Shown here one piece after another: positions 53,806 through 64,000 of a stretch of DNA of 64,000 nt. Positions within the stretch are counted from its first letter, which is position 1. Each line of letters begins with the position of its first letter. Source of the DNA: Solimonas flava DSM 18980 (GTDB lineage Bacteria; Pseudomonadota; Gammaproteobacteria; Nevskiales; Nevskiaceae); contig NZ_AUFV01000009.1 in assembly GCF_000426685.1 (NCBI RefSeq), positions 124,001 through 188,000 on the forward strand, in the 5' to 3' direction. Below the pieces are notes generated by a model. It did not search any database. It saw nothing but the letters and a program-made list of their open reading frames with translations, and was not told the DNA's origin. A program made the position numbers and the translations under genes.

Positions 53806-56709
53806 TCAGGTCAGGATGCCCTGCAGCGATTCGGACGCCGCCGGCAGGCGCAGCGTGAACGTGGTGCCGGCGCCGGCATGGCTGTCGACGGTGATGCTGC
53901 CGCCATGGTCGGCGACGATGCGGAACACCAGCGGCAGGCCGAGACCGGTGCCGCGGCCGGGAGCCTTGGTGGTGACGAACGGCTCGAAGATGCGGTCGAG
54001 CAGCGCCTCGGGAATGCCGCTGCCCCAGTCCTGCACCTCGACGGTGACGCTGGCGGCGCCGCGCGCGGCGCGGATCTCGATGCGGCCGCCGGCCGGCGAG
54101 GCGTCGGCGGCGTTGGCGAGCAGGTTGAGAAAGACCTGCGTCAGGCGCGCGCGATCGCCATCGATCGCCAGCGCCGGCGGCACGCGGTTGACGAAGGCGA
54201 TGTCGCGGCCGGAGCGCGACAGGCGCACGAGGCGGATCGCCTCGTCGACCAGGGCGGCGAGATCGAGGCGGTCGAGCGTGCGCGTTTCCGGCGCCGACGG
54301 CCGCGCGAAGCTGAGCAGCGATTGCACGATGTCGCTGATGCGCCGCGACTGCGCGAGGATCTCGTCGATGCCCTGCTCGCGCTCGCGCGGATCGTCCTCG
54401 TCGCGCAGGTTCTGCGCGATGCACGAGATGCCGGTCAGCGGATTGCCGATCTCATGCGCGACGCCGGATGCCAGCGTGCCGATCGACGCCAGCCGCGCGC
54501 TGTGCGCGAGCTCGGCCTCGAGCTGCTGCTGCTCGGTGAGATCCTCGACCAGCAGCACCAGGCTGTCCGTCTCGCCGCCGGCTTCGCCGATCGCTTCCTT
54601 GTGCAGGTTCAGCCAGCGCGTGCGGCCGGCGAGCGTCGCCTGCTGCTTGTAGAGATGCGGCGTGTCGGCGGCGATCAGGCGCGTGAACAGGCCCTGCCAC
54701 GGCGGCGGCAGTTCGTCGACGCGCGCGCCGAGCATGGCGTCCGCCGGCAGGCCGGCGATCTCCGCCATGCGTTCGTTCCACAGCAGCACCTCGCGCTGCG
54801 GGCCGAGCGAGCACACGCCGACCGGCAGATCCTGCAGGATCTGGCGATGGAAGCGGCGCAGGTGGTTGAGCTCGGCGGCCAGGCCGCGCAGGCGATCCTG
54901 CGAATGCTCGAGTTCCTCCTCGACGAGTCGCCGCCGCGGCGCCGTGGCCTCTTCGCTGGCCAGCACTTCGCGCGCCAGTTGCGGGCCGATCAGGCCGGAC
55001 AGATTGCGCTGCAGGCGTTCGAGCAGGAAGTGCAGCTGGCGCGGCCGGCGCTCGGTGTCGTCGAGCTTGAGATCGGTGAGCGCACGCGCCAGCTCCGCCT
55101 GCGCGGCCTCCGGTCCGAGCGCGGCGTCGATGCGTGCGCGCAGCTCGGCGATGCCGAGCGCCTGCGGGCGTTCCGACAGCAGCAGCACGGCGTCGAGGCG
55201 GCAGGCCTGGTCGGCGGCCTGCTCCTTGGCGCTCGGGGCGGCGAGCAGCGAGCCGAGCGCGAACAGCAGCACGTTGACGGCGAGCGACCAGAACGTCGCG
55301 AACAGCCAGGGATCCTCGTCGTGCAGCGGCAGGCCGGCGAGCGGCGACGGCGAGCCGAAGGCCAGCGGCCAGACCAGGATCAGGAACCACATCGACATGC
55401 CGCCGCTGACGCCGGCGAGGAAGCCGACGCGGTTGGCGCGCGGCCAGCTCAACATCGCGATCACCGCCGGCAGGAACTGCGTGACTGCGCAGAACGAGAT
55501 CAGGCCGAGATGGACCAGGCCGGAGGTCTTGCGCATCGTCGCGTAAGCGCCGTAGCCGGTGAAGATGACCACGGCGATCAGCACGCGGCGGCCCCACAGC
55601 AGGCGCCGGTACAGATGCTGCGACGGCGGCGCGCCGCTGTTGACCCAGAGCGGCAGGATCAGGTGGTTGAGGCACATCGCCGCCAGCGCCAGGCTCTCGA
55701 CGATGATCATCGCGCTCGCCGCCGAGATGCCGCCGATGAAAGTCAGGAACGTCAGCCAGCCGCCGCCGCGCTGCGCCAGCGCCAGCGCGTAGTAGTCCGG
55801 CGGTACGTCGAGCCCCGACGCTTGCCCGGCCCACAGCAGCACCGGCACGGCGAGATTGAGCAGCAGCAGGAACAGCGGGAAAGCCCAGCTGGCGACGCGC
55901 AGGCCGTCGGGATTGATGTTCTCCGCAAACAGCATGTGGAACTGGCGCGGCAGCAGGAACGCGGCCGAGAACGCGAGCAGCAGCAGCGTCGTCCAGCTGC
56001 CCTCGCGCAGCGGCGCCTGCAGCTGCGCGACCGCCTGCGGATGCGCGGCGAGCCAGGCCTGCAGCTCGGCCGGGCCGCCGAACACGCCGAACAGCGCGAA
56101 CGCGCCGCAGGCCGCGAGCGCGATGAGCTTGATCAGCGACTCGAAGGCGATCGCCACGACCAGGCCTTCGTGCTTCTCGCGCGGCGTGACGTTGCGGGCG
56201 CCGAACAGCACCGCGAACAGCGTCACCGTCGCGCAGAACACCAGCGCCAGCATGCCGGTCGACGGTTCGCGCGTGAGCACCTGTGCCGAGCTGACGACCG
56301 CCTGGATCTGCAGGGCGATGTACGGCAGCACGCCGACCAGCATGCAGACCGTCACCAGCATGCCGGTCCACGGGCTCGAATAGCGGAACGCGAACAGATC
56401 GGCGAGCGAGGCGAGCTGGTAGTCGCGCACCAGGCGCAGCAGCGGTTGCAGCAGCACCGGCGCGAGCACGAAGGCCAGCGTCACGCCGACGTAGATCGTC
56501 AGGTACAGATAGCCTTGCGTCGCCGCGAAACCGGCGCTGCCGTAGAAGCTCCAGGTGGTGGCGTAGACGCCGAGCGAGAGCGCGTAGGTCAGCGGATGGC
56601 GGACCACGCGCTGCGGCAGCCAGCCCCGCTCGGCGGCGTAGGCGACGACGAACAGCACGGCCAGATAGCCGAGTCCGGCGAGGAACAGCTGCCAGAGTTC
56701 GGTCGTCAT
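53806..56709 (-). CDS. sensor histidine kinase fused to a sodium:solute symporter domain
   Basis: The 967-residue protein has a 12-13-helix SSS (PutP-like) symporter domain (about 1-500), a linker, a PAS domain (about 620-720), and a kinase core with GVAHEIGNPLTG (phosphorylated His752) and the ATP lobe DWGSGIPEALLDRIFEPF...GTGLGLPL. The design matches CrbS of Vibrio and MxtR of Pseudomonas, which sense acetate or related carboxylates and control acs. Its partner here is of NtrC type, not the LuxR-type CrbR/ErdR. The start overlaps the upstream small membrane protein gene as ATGA (56706-56709). Confidence 0.94.
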   Translation of the reverse strand: MTTELWQLFLAGLGYLAVLFVVAYAAERGWLPQRVVRHPLTYALSLGVYATTWSFYGSAGFAATQGYLYLTIYVGVTLAFVLAPVLLQPLLRLVRDYQLASLADLFAFRYSSPWTGMLVTVCMLVGVLPYIALQIQAVVSSAQVLTREPSTGMLALVFCATVTLFAVLFGARNVTPREKHEGLVVAIAFESLIKLIALAACGAFALFGVFGGPAELQAWLAAHPQAVAQLQAPLREGSWTTLLLLAFSAAFLLPRQFHMLFAENINPDGLRVASWAFPLFLLLLNLAVPVLLWAGQASGLDVPPDYYALALAQRGGGWLTFLTFIGGISAASAMIIVESLALAAMCLNHLILPLWVNSGAPPSQHLYRRLLWGRRVLIAVVIFTGYGAYATMRKTSGLVHLGLISFCAVTQFLPAVIAMLSWPRANRVGFLAGVSGGMSMWFLILVWPLAFGSPSPLAGLPLHDEDPWLFATFWSLAVNVLLFALGSLLAAPSAKEQAADQACRLDAVLLLSERPQALGIAELRARIDAALGPEAAQAELARALTDLKLDDTERRPRQLHFLLERLQRNLSGLIGPQLAREVLASEEATAPRRRLVEEELEHSQDRLRGLAAELNHLRRFHRQILQDLPVGVCSLGPQREVLLWNERMAEIAGLPADAMLGARVDELPPPWQGLFTRLIAADTPHLYKQQATLAGRTRWLNLHKEAIGEAGGETDSLVLLVEDLTEQQQLEAELAHSARLASIGTLASGVAHEIGNPLTGISCIAQNLRDEDDPREREQGIDEILAQSRRISDIVQSLLSFARPSAPETRTLDRLDLAALVDEAIRLVRLSRSGRDIAFVNRVPPALAIDGDRARLTQVFLNLLANAADASPAGGRIEIRAARGAASVTVEVQDWGSGIPEALLDRIFEPFVTTKAPGRGTGLGLPLVFRIVADHGGSITVDSHAGAGTTFTLRLPAASESLQGILT

Positions 56710-56894
56710 CGCGGCGCGCGCGTGCGCAGGACGGCGATGGCGGCGATCACCGCGAACCAGGCCGCGTACAGCCACCACCACGGCCGGCCGGCGCCGGCCC
56801 AGACCCACAGCCCCGGCGGCAGCAGCACGCCGAGGGCGATCAGAAACAAGATCACGGCGCGGTCGTTGCCGCTGCCGCCGCTATCGCGCTGCAT
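56706..56894 (-). CDS. small membrane protein upstream of the symporter-kinase
   Basis: The 62-residue protein has two membrane helices (about 13-32 and 36-57, including ILFLIALGVLLPPGLWVW and WWWLYAAWFAVIAAIAVL). Small two-helix proteins are known beside symporter subunits such as those of the acetate permease type, where they may be accessory subunits. Here its stop overlaps the kinase start. The ATG at 56894 is chosen because GAGGAGAA lies before it; the ATG at 56915 would put that site inside the gene. It is likely a partner of the symporter domain. Confidence 0.75.
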   Translation of the reverse strand: MQRDSGGSGNDRAVILFLIALGVLLPPGLWVWAGAGRPWWWLYAAWFAVIAAIAVLRTRAPR

Positions 56895-56916
56895 GGCGCG
56901 TTCTCCTCTCCGCATC

Positions 56917-56933
56917 TGTTACCGAGCGTAACA
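56917..56933. promoter_or_regulatory. GTTAC-n5-GTAAC inverted repeat between kinase operon and porin
   Basis: TGTTACCGAGCGTAACA has the same arms and five-base spacer as the site before the transporter (46704-46718). It is about 132 bases upstream of the predicted porin start point and only 23 bases from the start of the small membrane protein, so one bound regulator could drive the porin and also affect its own operon. Confidence 0.65.
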
Positions 56934-57030
56934 GGCCTCGGTTCCGGAATGTGACAACGGCGTTGCGCGCCAGTCGGCGTTCGCCAGACAAGCCTTTGCT
57001 TTATATGGGAATCGACGTTCCGTTCCGGCA

Positions 57031-57045
57031 TGGCATGCGGCTTGC
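57031..57045 (+). promoter_or_regulatory. sigma-54 promoter of the DcaP-like porin
   Basis: TGGCATGCGGCTTGC has GG (57032-57033) and GC (57044-57045) ten bases apart with TGGCA and TTGC both intact. Start of transcription would be near 57057, with a leader of about 50 bases to the ATG. Confidence 0.75.
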
Positions 57046-57108
57046 CCCTTCATCGTTGCACCGGCGCTTTCCGTGCCGGCGACGACATAACAAGCTGGAG
57101 GAGACTAG

Positions 57109-58308
57109 ATGAACAAGCTAGGCATAGCCGCCGCTGCCGGCGTGCTGTTCGCGGCGCACGCCGCGCAGGCCGCCGAGACCAAGTTCGGCGATACCAACGT
57201 GACGATCGGCGGATACGTGAAGCTCGACGTGCTCGCCAGCCGCTTCTCGGACGGCGAGGTCGGCCAGGGCACGGCGCGCGACTTCTACGTGCCGAGCGCG
57301 ATCCCGGTATCGGGCGGCAGCGGCGAATCGCACAGCACGCTCGACCTGCACGCCAAGGAAACGCGGCTGTTCATCAAGACCGACACGCCGGTCGAGGGCC
57401 ACAAGCTCGGCACGCTGATCGAGTTCGACTTCATCAGCGGCCAGATCAGTCCGACGATCAACAATGCGGCGAGCGGCGCCGGCAACGAGAACACCACCAA
57501 CGCCTACAACCCGGCGCTGCGCCGCGCGTACATCACCTTCGACAACTGGTTGTTCGGCCAGGACTGGACCACGTTCATCAACCTCGGCGCGATTCCGGAG
57601 ACGCTGGACTTCGTCGCCTTCCCGTCGGAAGGCACCGTCTTCGCACGCCAGCCGCAGGTGCGTTACACGAAAGGCGGCTTCGCGATCGCGCTGGAGAATC
57701 CGCAGACCACGGTCGCCGGCGTCGGCGCGACCGACGACAACATCGTGCCGGACGTCACGGCGCGCTACGGCTTCAAGCTCGGCAGCGCCGAACTGAACGT
57801 GGCCGCCGTGCTGCGCCAGCTCAAGATCGACAATGCCGCGGTCGCCGGTCCGCCGGCGGTGCCGGCGCGCGACGACACCGCGTTCGGCGGCGGCGTCAGC
57901 GTCTCCGGCAAGATTCCGCTCGGCAAGGACGACATCCGCTTCATGCTGACCGGCGGCGACGGCATCGGCCGCTACGTGGCGCTCGGCACCGCGACCGACG
58001 CCGTGCTCGACGGCACCGACCTGAGCACCGTGCCCGTCTACGCCGGCTACATCGCCTACCGCCATCCGTGGACCTCGCAGCTGCGCAGCTCGCTGGCGAT
58101 CTCGGGCCTGAGCGTCGACAACGACGAGAATCTGGTGAACACGGCGACGACGACCAAGACGGTCTACAGCGCCGCCGTCAATCTGCTGTACTCGCCGGTC
58201 AAGACGCTGACGCTCGGCGCCGAGTTCCGCCACGCGCATCGCGAGGTCGAGAACGGCGACGACGGCAATCTCGATCGCCTGCAGTTCTCCGCCAAGTACA
58301 TGTTCTGA
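57109..58308 (+). CDS. DcaP-like outer-membrane porin
   Basis: The 399-residue protein has a signal peptide (cut after AQA, about residue 21), TNVTIGGYVKLDVLAS and ESHSTLDLHAKETRLFIKTDTP, then a beta-barrel pattern ending in Phe (SAKYMF), as in DcaP family porins first named in Acinetobacter for dicarboxylate uptake. It is the probable channel by which carboxylates reach the periplasm. The ATG at 57109 follows GGAGGAGA. A sigma-54 promoter and enhancer-like site lie upstream, next to the kinase/regulator operon, so it is likely a main target of that system. Confidence 0.9.
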   Translation: MNKLGIAAAAGVLFAAHAAQAAETKFGDTNVTIGGYVKLDVLASRFSDGEVGQGTARDFYVPSAIPVSGGSGESHSTLDLHAKETRLFIKTDTPVEGHKLGTLIEFDFISGQISPTINNAASGAGNENTTNAYNPALRRAYITFDNWLFGQDWTTFINLGAIPETLDFVAFPSEGTVFARQPQVRYTKGGFAIALENPQTTVAGVGATDDNIVPDVTARYGFKLGSAELNVAAVLRQLKIDNAAVAGPPAVPARDDTAFGGGVSVSGKIPLGKDDIRFMLTGGDGIGRYVALGTATDAVLDGTDLSTVPVYAGYIAYRHPWTSQLRSSLAISGLSVDNDENLVNTATTTKTVYSAAVNLLYSPVKTLTLGAEFRHAHREVENGDDGNLDRLQFSAKYMF

Positions 58309-58411
58309 GGCATCAGACCCGCGGCGGCGCCTCCGGGCGTCGCCGCGGCCCGGCATCACGATCCCCCCGAGGAAACCGGCACTGCGAACCTGAGCGCGTG
58401 CCGGATTTGTC

Positions 58412-58455
58412 CCGCGGCCACCGACCCTTCCCCTGTCGTGGCCGCGGTTTTTTTT
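58412..58455 (+). terminator. terminator after the porin gene
   Basis: CCGCGGCCAC and GTGGCCGCGG form a 10-bp stem around a 16-base loop, followed by eight Ts. A GC-rich hairpin without Ts lies nearer the stop (58319-58348). Confidence 0.9.
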
Positions 58456-58492
58456 ACGAACCCGCCAAGGCGCGAGCCGGTCAGGCGCTGCG

Positions 58493-58759
58493 TCAGCGCA
58501 GCTGACTGTCCTTGCTGCCGCGGCGGTTGTAGCCGCTCAGATTCTCGGGTCTGCGATCCTGCGCGGCTTGGCAGCTCACGCACAGGCGCACGCCGGGAAT
58601 CGCCGCGCGGCGCGCTTCGGGAATCGGCTCGCCGCATTCCAGGCAATGGCTCAGGCTCGGCCCGTCGGCGAGCTTGCTGCGCGCGCGCAGCACCGCGTCC
58701 TGAACGGTCGCGTCGATCTGATCCTGCACGGCGCCGTCATGCGCCCAGCCGGTGGCCAT
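58493..58759 (-). CDS. DksA/TraR-family C4 zinc finger protein
   Basis: The 88-residue protein has the DksA/TraR zinc finger CLECG...LCVSC (four Cys, C-x2-C-x17-C-x2-C) after a short helical part, and lacks the long coiled coil of DksA. It resembles YbiI-type small members, whose role is unclear; DksA relatives bind in the RNA polymerase secondary channel. No operon partner: it faces the porin gene tail to tail and is divergent from rlmJ. Confidence 0.88.
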   Translation of the reverse strand: MATGWAHDGAVQDQIDATVQDAVLRARSKLADGPSLSHCLECGEPIPEARRAAIPGVRLCVSCQAAQDRRPENLSGYNRRGSKDSQLR

Positions 58760-58908
58760 GATGAAACTCCTGCCGATATGGCGATCGGTCTGCGTGAGCC
58801 GGCTGCGAGCATAGCGCGCCGGGCGGCGGCGGTGCGGGTCGTGGCCGGGGCGGGAAGCGCGGCCGGCGCTCGCTATACTGCCGGCCCTCGCCGTTCACGG
58901 ACCCGCGC

Positions 58909-59757
58909 TTGCACTACCAGCACCGTTTTCACGCCGGCAATTTCGCGGACGTGTTCAAGCACGTCCTGCTCTGCGGCCTGCTGCGCGCGCTGAACCGCAA
59001 GGAAACCCCGTGGGCCTACATCGAGACCCACGCCGGCGGCGGCGATTACGACCTGCGCAGTGCCGCGGCCGAGCGCACCGCCGAGTTCCACGACGGCATC
59101 GCCCGCCTGCTGCCGATGCGCGATGCGCCGGCGCCGGTCGACGCCTATCTCGACATCGTGCGTGCCATGAACGGCATCGCCGACGGCGGCGAGCTGCGCC
59201 GCTACCCCGGTTCGCCCTGGTTCGCGAGCCGGCTCGCGCGGCGCGATGATCGCATCGTGCTGTGCGAACGCGAGCCGGCGATCGCCGCCGAGCTGAAGGC
59301 CTCGCTCGGCGCCGATCCGCGCGTCGCCGTGCACCAGCGCGATGGCTACGAGGTGCCGGCGTTGTTGCCGCCGCGCGAGAAGCGCGGGCTGGTGCTGGTC
59401 GACCCGCCGTTCGAGCGGCCCGACGAGTTCGACGCCGTCGCCGCGTTCCTGCAGCGCGCGCAGGCGCGCTTCGCCAACGGCATCTACGCGGTCTGGTATC
59501 CGTACAAGAAACGCTTCGACACCGAGCGCTTCCTGCGCCGCGTGCGCCGCGACGGCGAGCGCGAGGCGATCAACTACACGCTGGAAACCGGTGCGCCGAG
59601 CGCGGGGCAGATGCATGCCTGCGGCGTGCTCGTCGTCAACCCGCCGTACGCCTTCGTCAGCGAGATCGAGGCGGCGCTGCCGTGGCTCGCCGAGATGCTG
59701 GCGCAGGGCCCGCAGGCGGCGGCGCGCGCCGAGCGCTGGGTGCCCGGCAAGTCCTGA
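58909..59757 (+). CDS. rlmJ: 23S rRNA (adenine(2030)-N6)-methyltransferase RlmJ
   Basis: RlmJ methylates A2030 of 23S rRNA with SAM. The 282-residue protein starts HYQHRFHAGNFADVFKHV, has YIETHAGGGDYDL (SAM site), the catalytic VDPPFE and VWYPYKKR. These are typical of the family, which is found mostly in gammaproteobacteria and some betaproteobacteria. The start codon is TTG at 58909; no in-frame ATG lies near. It ends 30 bases before the Nudix gene and may be co-transcribed with it. Confidence 0.93.
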   Translation: MHYQHRFHAGNFADVFKHVLLCGLLRALNRKETPWAYIETHAGGGDYDLRSAAAERTAEFHDGIARLLPMRDAPAPVDAYLDIVRAMNGIADGGELRRYPGSPWFASRLARRDDRIVLCEREPAIAAELKASLGADPRVAVHQRDGYEVPALLPPREKRGLVLVDPPFERPDEFDAVAAFLQRAQARFANGIYAVWYPYKKRFDTERFLRRVRRDGEREAINYTLETGAPSAGQMHACGVLVVNPPYAFVSEIEAALPWLAEMLAQGPQAAARAERWVPGKS

Positions 59758-59787
59758 AACCGCAATGAAGGTTCCTGCCCGTCGACC

Positions 59788-60327
59788 ATGAACGCCGATA
59801 CGCCCGTCATCGAAGAACTCCATCGCGGCAAGTTTCTGCGCCTGCTGCGCGACCGGCACTGGGAGTACGTCTCGCGCGTCAACAGTTCCGGCGCCGGCTT
59901 CATCGCCGCCGTGACACCGGAACGCGAGCTGTTGCTGGTCGAGCAGTACCGCCTGCCGCTGCAGGCGCGCACGATCGAGCTGCCGGCCGGCATGATCGGC
60001 GACGAGGCGGAATTCAAGGATGAGAGCATCGAGGCCTCGACGCTGCGCGAGCTCGAAGAGGAGACCGGCTATCGCGGTGCGCGCGCCGAGATCCTGCTGT
60101 CGGGGCCGGTCGCCGCGGGGCTGACCAGCGAGATGCTGCACCTCGTGCGCATTCGCGATCTGGTCCGCGTCGGCGCGGGCGGCGGTGTCGCCGGCGAGGA
60201 CATCACCGTGCATCGCGTGCCGCTCGCCGAAGTCGACGGCTGGCTGCGCGGCAAGGCGGCCGAGGGTCTGCTGATCGAGCCGCGCATCTACGCGGCGCTG
60301 TACTTCATCCAGCGCGACGGCGCCTGA
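59788..60327 (+). CDS. Nudix hydrolase (ADP-ribose pyrophosphatase type)
   Basis: The 179-residue protein has a Nudix box in GMIGDE...EASTLRELEEETGY, with the REL..EE..G metal-binding core; there are a few extra residues between the first Gly and the Glu helix compared with the standard box. The flanking ELPAGMI and LLLVEQYRLPLQ are typical of ADP-ribose pyrophosphatases. It probably hydrolyses ADP-ribose or another nucleoside diphosphate derivative; the exact substrate is not shown. Confidence 0.88.
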   Translation: MNADTPVIEELHRGKFLRLLRDRHWEYVSRVNSSGAGFIAAVTPERELLLVEQYRLPLQARTIELPAGMIGDEAEFKDESIEASTLRELEEETGYRGARAEILLSGPVAAGLTSEMLHLVRIRDLVRVGAGGGVAGEDITVHRVPLAEVDGWLRGKAAEGLLIEPRIYAALYFIQRDGA

Positions 60328-60348
60328 GCCGCGCGTCGCCGCGCCGCG

Positions 60349-60936
60349 TCAGGGCGCGAAGTCGAGGTGCAGCTGCAGGCCGACGGTATCGCGGTCGATG
60401 ATCGGCGCGATGCTGAGCCGGTGCTCTTCCTGATAGCGCGTGGTGATCAGCTTGGAGACGCCGACCGCCAGCGCGCAGCCGGCGATGACGTCGCGCCAGT
60501 GGTGGAAGTGCTCGTCGACGCGCGAGTAGCCGGTGAACAGCGCGGTGCCGTACAGCGGCAGGCCGTACATCCAGCCGTAGCGGTCCGACATGAAGGCCGC
60601 GGCCGAGCAGGCGGACGAGGTATGGCCGGACGGAAACGAGCCGTCGTGGCCGTTCGGCCGCTCGCCCCAGCTGGTGTTGTTGAACGCGTACTTCAGCGCC
60701 TGCGTCGCGGCGAAGGTCGCGGCGAAGTTGTAGGCGTATTCCTTGGTGCCCTGATAGTCGTGCTTGTAGAGCGTGAAGCCGGTGGCGACCAGCGGGTTGA
60801 GGATCTGAAAGATGTCGCCGGCGGCGCGATCCGGGTCGTCCCGTATCTCGGTTGTCAGGCCCGCGGCCTCGGCCGCATTCCAAGCCAGTGTCAGCGCGGC
60901 GGCTGTCGCGGCGCTCAACCAAACCTTCTTGTTCAC
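60349..60936 (-). CDS. PAP2-family phosphatase
   Basis: The 195-residue protein has a signal peptide (KKVWLSAATAAALTLAWNAAEA) and the three PAP2 motifs: KYAFNNTSWGERPNG, FPSGHTSSA and SRVDEHFHHWRDVIAG. This set fits a periplasmic or membrane-attached acid phosphatase acting on lipid phosphates or undecaprenyl diphosphate. The GTG at 60936 is preferred to the ATG at 61002 because it starts exactly at the signal peptide; the ribosome site is weak. It is divergent from thiC. Confidence 0.85.
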   Translation of the reverse strand: MNKKVWLSAATAAALTLAWNAAEAAGLTTEIRDDPDRAAGDIFQILNPLVATGFTLYKHDYQGTKEYAYNFAATFAATQALKYAFNNTSWGERPNGHDGSFPSGHTSSACSAAAFMSDRYGWMYGLPLYGTALFTGYSRVDEHFHHWRDVIAGCALAVGVSKLITTRYQEEHRLSIAPIIDRDTVGLQLHLDFAP

Positions 60937-61091
60937 GACGATCGCGGTTCCTGAATGCTCGGGCCGCGACTGTGCCGGCCGCCACGTCAAGAGGCGGTGC
61001 ACGACACGTCAATGGAATGTCGAGGCCGGCTGCGGCGCTCCGAACGGCATGTTTTGCGCGGACCGGCGGGCGGGTTAAGCTAGCCGTTCGT

Positions 61092-63152
<2,061 letters not shown>

Positions 63153-63180
63153 TCCCCGGGGTCGTATCGCGCCGCTGCTG

Positions 63181-63212
63181 CACAAGGCCGGGTCGCTCCC
63201 GGCCTTTTTGTG
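63181..63212 (+). terminator. terminator after thiC
   Basis: AAGGCCGGG-TCGCT-CCCGGCCTT is followed by TTTGTG, 28 bases after the thiC stop. The outer CACA/TGTG also pair. Confidence 0.93.
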
Positions 63213-63282
63213 GGCGTCGCGCCATTTCCGCTTTGCGGCGCGGCTCCGTTATGGTCATGGCTCTCCTCGTCAGGTCGCTACG

Positions 63283-64000
63283 ATGAAGAACGGTTTCGCG
63301 CGTCATTGCCTGCTGTCGTCGGCGTTCGTCGCCACCTTGCTGTCGGGCTTCGCGTTCGCGCGCGGCGACGCGATTTCGGCGCGCGCGCTCGATGCCACCG
63401 CGCCGCCGACCACGCTGGCGGCGCTCGCCGACGCGCAGCCGGTGCGCGCGAAGCAGGCGATGGTGGTGTCGGCGCAGCATCTGGCGACGCAGGTCGGCGT
63501 CGACGTACTCAAGCGCGGCGGCAACGCGGTCGACGCGGCGGTCGCGGTCGGCTACGCGCTGGCCGTCGTGCATCCGTGCTGCGGCAATGTCGGCGGCGGC
63601 GGTTTCATGCTGATTCACCTCGCCGGCGGCCAGAACCTTTTTCTGGATTTCCGCGAGCAGGCGCCGGGCAAGGCGACGCCGACGATGTTCCAGGACGAGG
63701 CCGGCAACGTCGTCAGAGGCCGCAGCACCGACACGTATCTCGGCGTCGGGGTGCCGGGCACGGTGATGGGGCTCGAAGCGGCGCGCGCGAAGTTCGGCAC
63801 GATGAGCCGCAGCGCGCTGATCGCGCCGGCGCTGGCACTGGCGCGCGACGGTTATGTGCTGGAGCAGGGCGACGTCAACATCCTCAACACGCGCGTCGCC
63901 GACTTCGCGAAGTATCCGAACGTCGCGGCGATCTTCCTGCGCGACGGCCAGCCGTACGCGGCCGGCGAGACGCTGCGCCAGCCGCAGCTCGCGCGCACGC
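63283..64000 (+). CDS. ggt: gamma-glutamyltransferase (partial, cut by right edge)
   Basis: GGT cleaves the gamma-glutamyl bond of glutathione and related compounds in the periplasm. About 239 residues are visible: a signal peptide (HCLLSSAFVATLLSGFAFA), then AMVVSAQHLATQVGVDVL, GGNAVDAAVAVGYALAVVHP, GNVGGGGFMLIHL and FREQAPGKAT with the conserved arginine. The self-cleavage threonine lies beyond base 64000, so activity cannot be judged. The ATG at 63283 is the first in frame. Confidence 0.93.
   Translation, partial: MKNGFARHCLLSSAFVATLLSGFAFARGDAISARALDATAPPTTLAALADAQPVRAKQAMVVSAQHLATQVGVDVLKRGGNAVDAAVAVGYALAVVHPCCGNVGGGGFMLIHLAGGQNLFLDFREQAPGKATPTMFQDEAGNVVRGRSTDTYLGVGVPGTVMGLEAARAKFGTMSRSALIAPALALARDGYVLEQGDVNILNTRVADFAKYPNVAAIFLRDGQPYAAGETLRQPQLART

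Overview
This is a high-GC, gene-dense chromosomal window from a proteobacterium. A gammaproteobacterium close to Nevskiales (Solimonas/Nevskia-like) fits best. The supporting features are an rlmJ homologue, a thiD-thiE-hemL order, a DcaP-like porin, a DUF6351-like lipoprotein and an SAH riboswitch on ahcY. This placement is inference from gene content; a betaproteobacterium is not excluded. No tRNA, rRNA, prophage, IS element or CRISPR array was recognised.

Layout. 1-2.5 kb (minus): ftsY-ftsE-ftsX, with ftsX cut by the left edge. 2.5-7.5 kb (minus): a DedA/LssY membrane protein, then thiD-thiE-hemL. 7.5-7.9 kb: an unusually AT-rich gap with DnaA-box-like sequences. 7.9-9.7 kb (plus): two exported proteins of unknown function. 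9.7-12.4 kb (minus): benE-TRIC-mtgA, each pair joined by an ATGA overlap. 12.4-20.3 kb: methionine-cycle genes metF, a GNAT gene, ahcY (SAH riboswitch) and metK, with ppc divergent from ahcY, plus a decayed copy of the metF 3' end and a 41-bp repeat pair. 20.3-29.4 kb (plus): a DUF6351-like lipoprotein, tkt, gap, pgk and a molybdopterin oxidoreductase. 29.5-38.5 kb (plus): a 9-bp minisatellite, lemA with two TPM-domain genes, a SNF2 helicase, a MoxR-type ATPase, an exported coiled-coil-like protein and a multi-pass TPR protein. 38.5-42.6 kb (plus): a 7-bp repeat, a GNAT gene, otsB-otsA and a cation/Ca2+ exchanger. 42.7-58.5 kb: acs, an MHS-family transporter, a PHB-depolymerase-like esterase, a large exported lipase-like protein, a two-component system (NtrC-type regulator plus a sensor kinase fused to a sodium:solute symporter) and a DcaP-like porin. 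58.5-64 kb: a DksA-type zinc finger protein, rlmJ, a Nudix hydrolase, a PAP2 phosphatase, thiC with a TPP riboswitch, and the start of a gamma-glutamyltransferase.

How the genes work together. Two control circuits can be read from the DNA. First, metK and ahcY share an 18-bp inverted repeat of the form TATCCG-n6-CGKATA, ahcY also carries an SAH riboswitch, and metF has a related palindrome, which suggests joint control of the SAM/SAH cycle. Second, the MHS transporter next to acs and the DcaP-like porin each have a sigma-54 promoter preceded by the same element, GTTAC-n5-GTAAC. The NtrC-type regulator and symporter-kinase lie beside the porin, so a sigma-54-dependent carboxylate/acetate uptake regulon is the most interesting hypothesis in the window.
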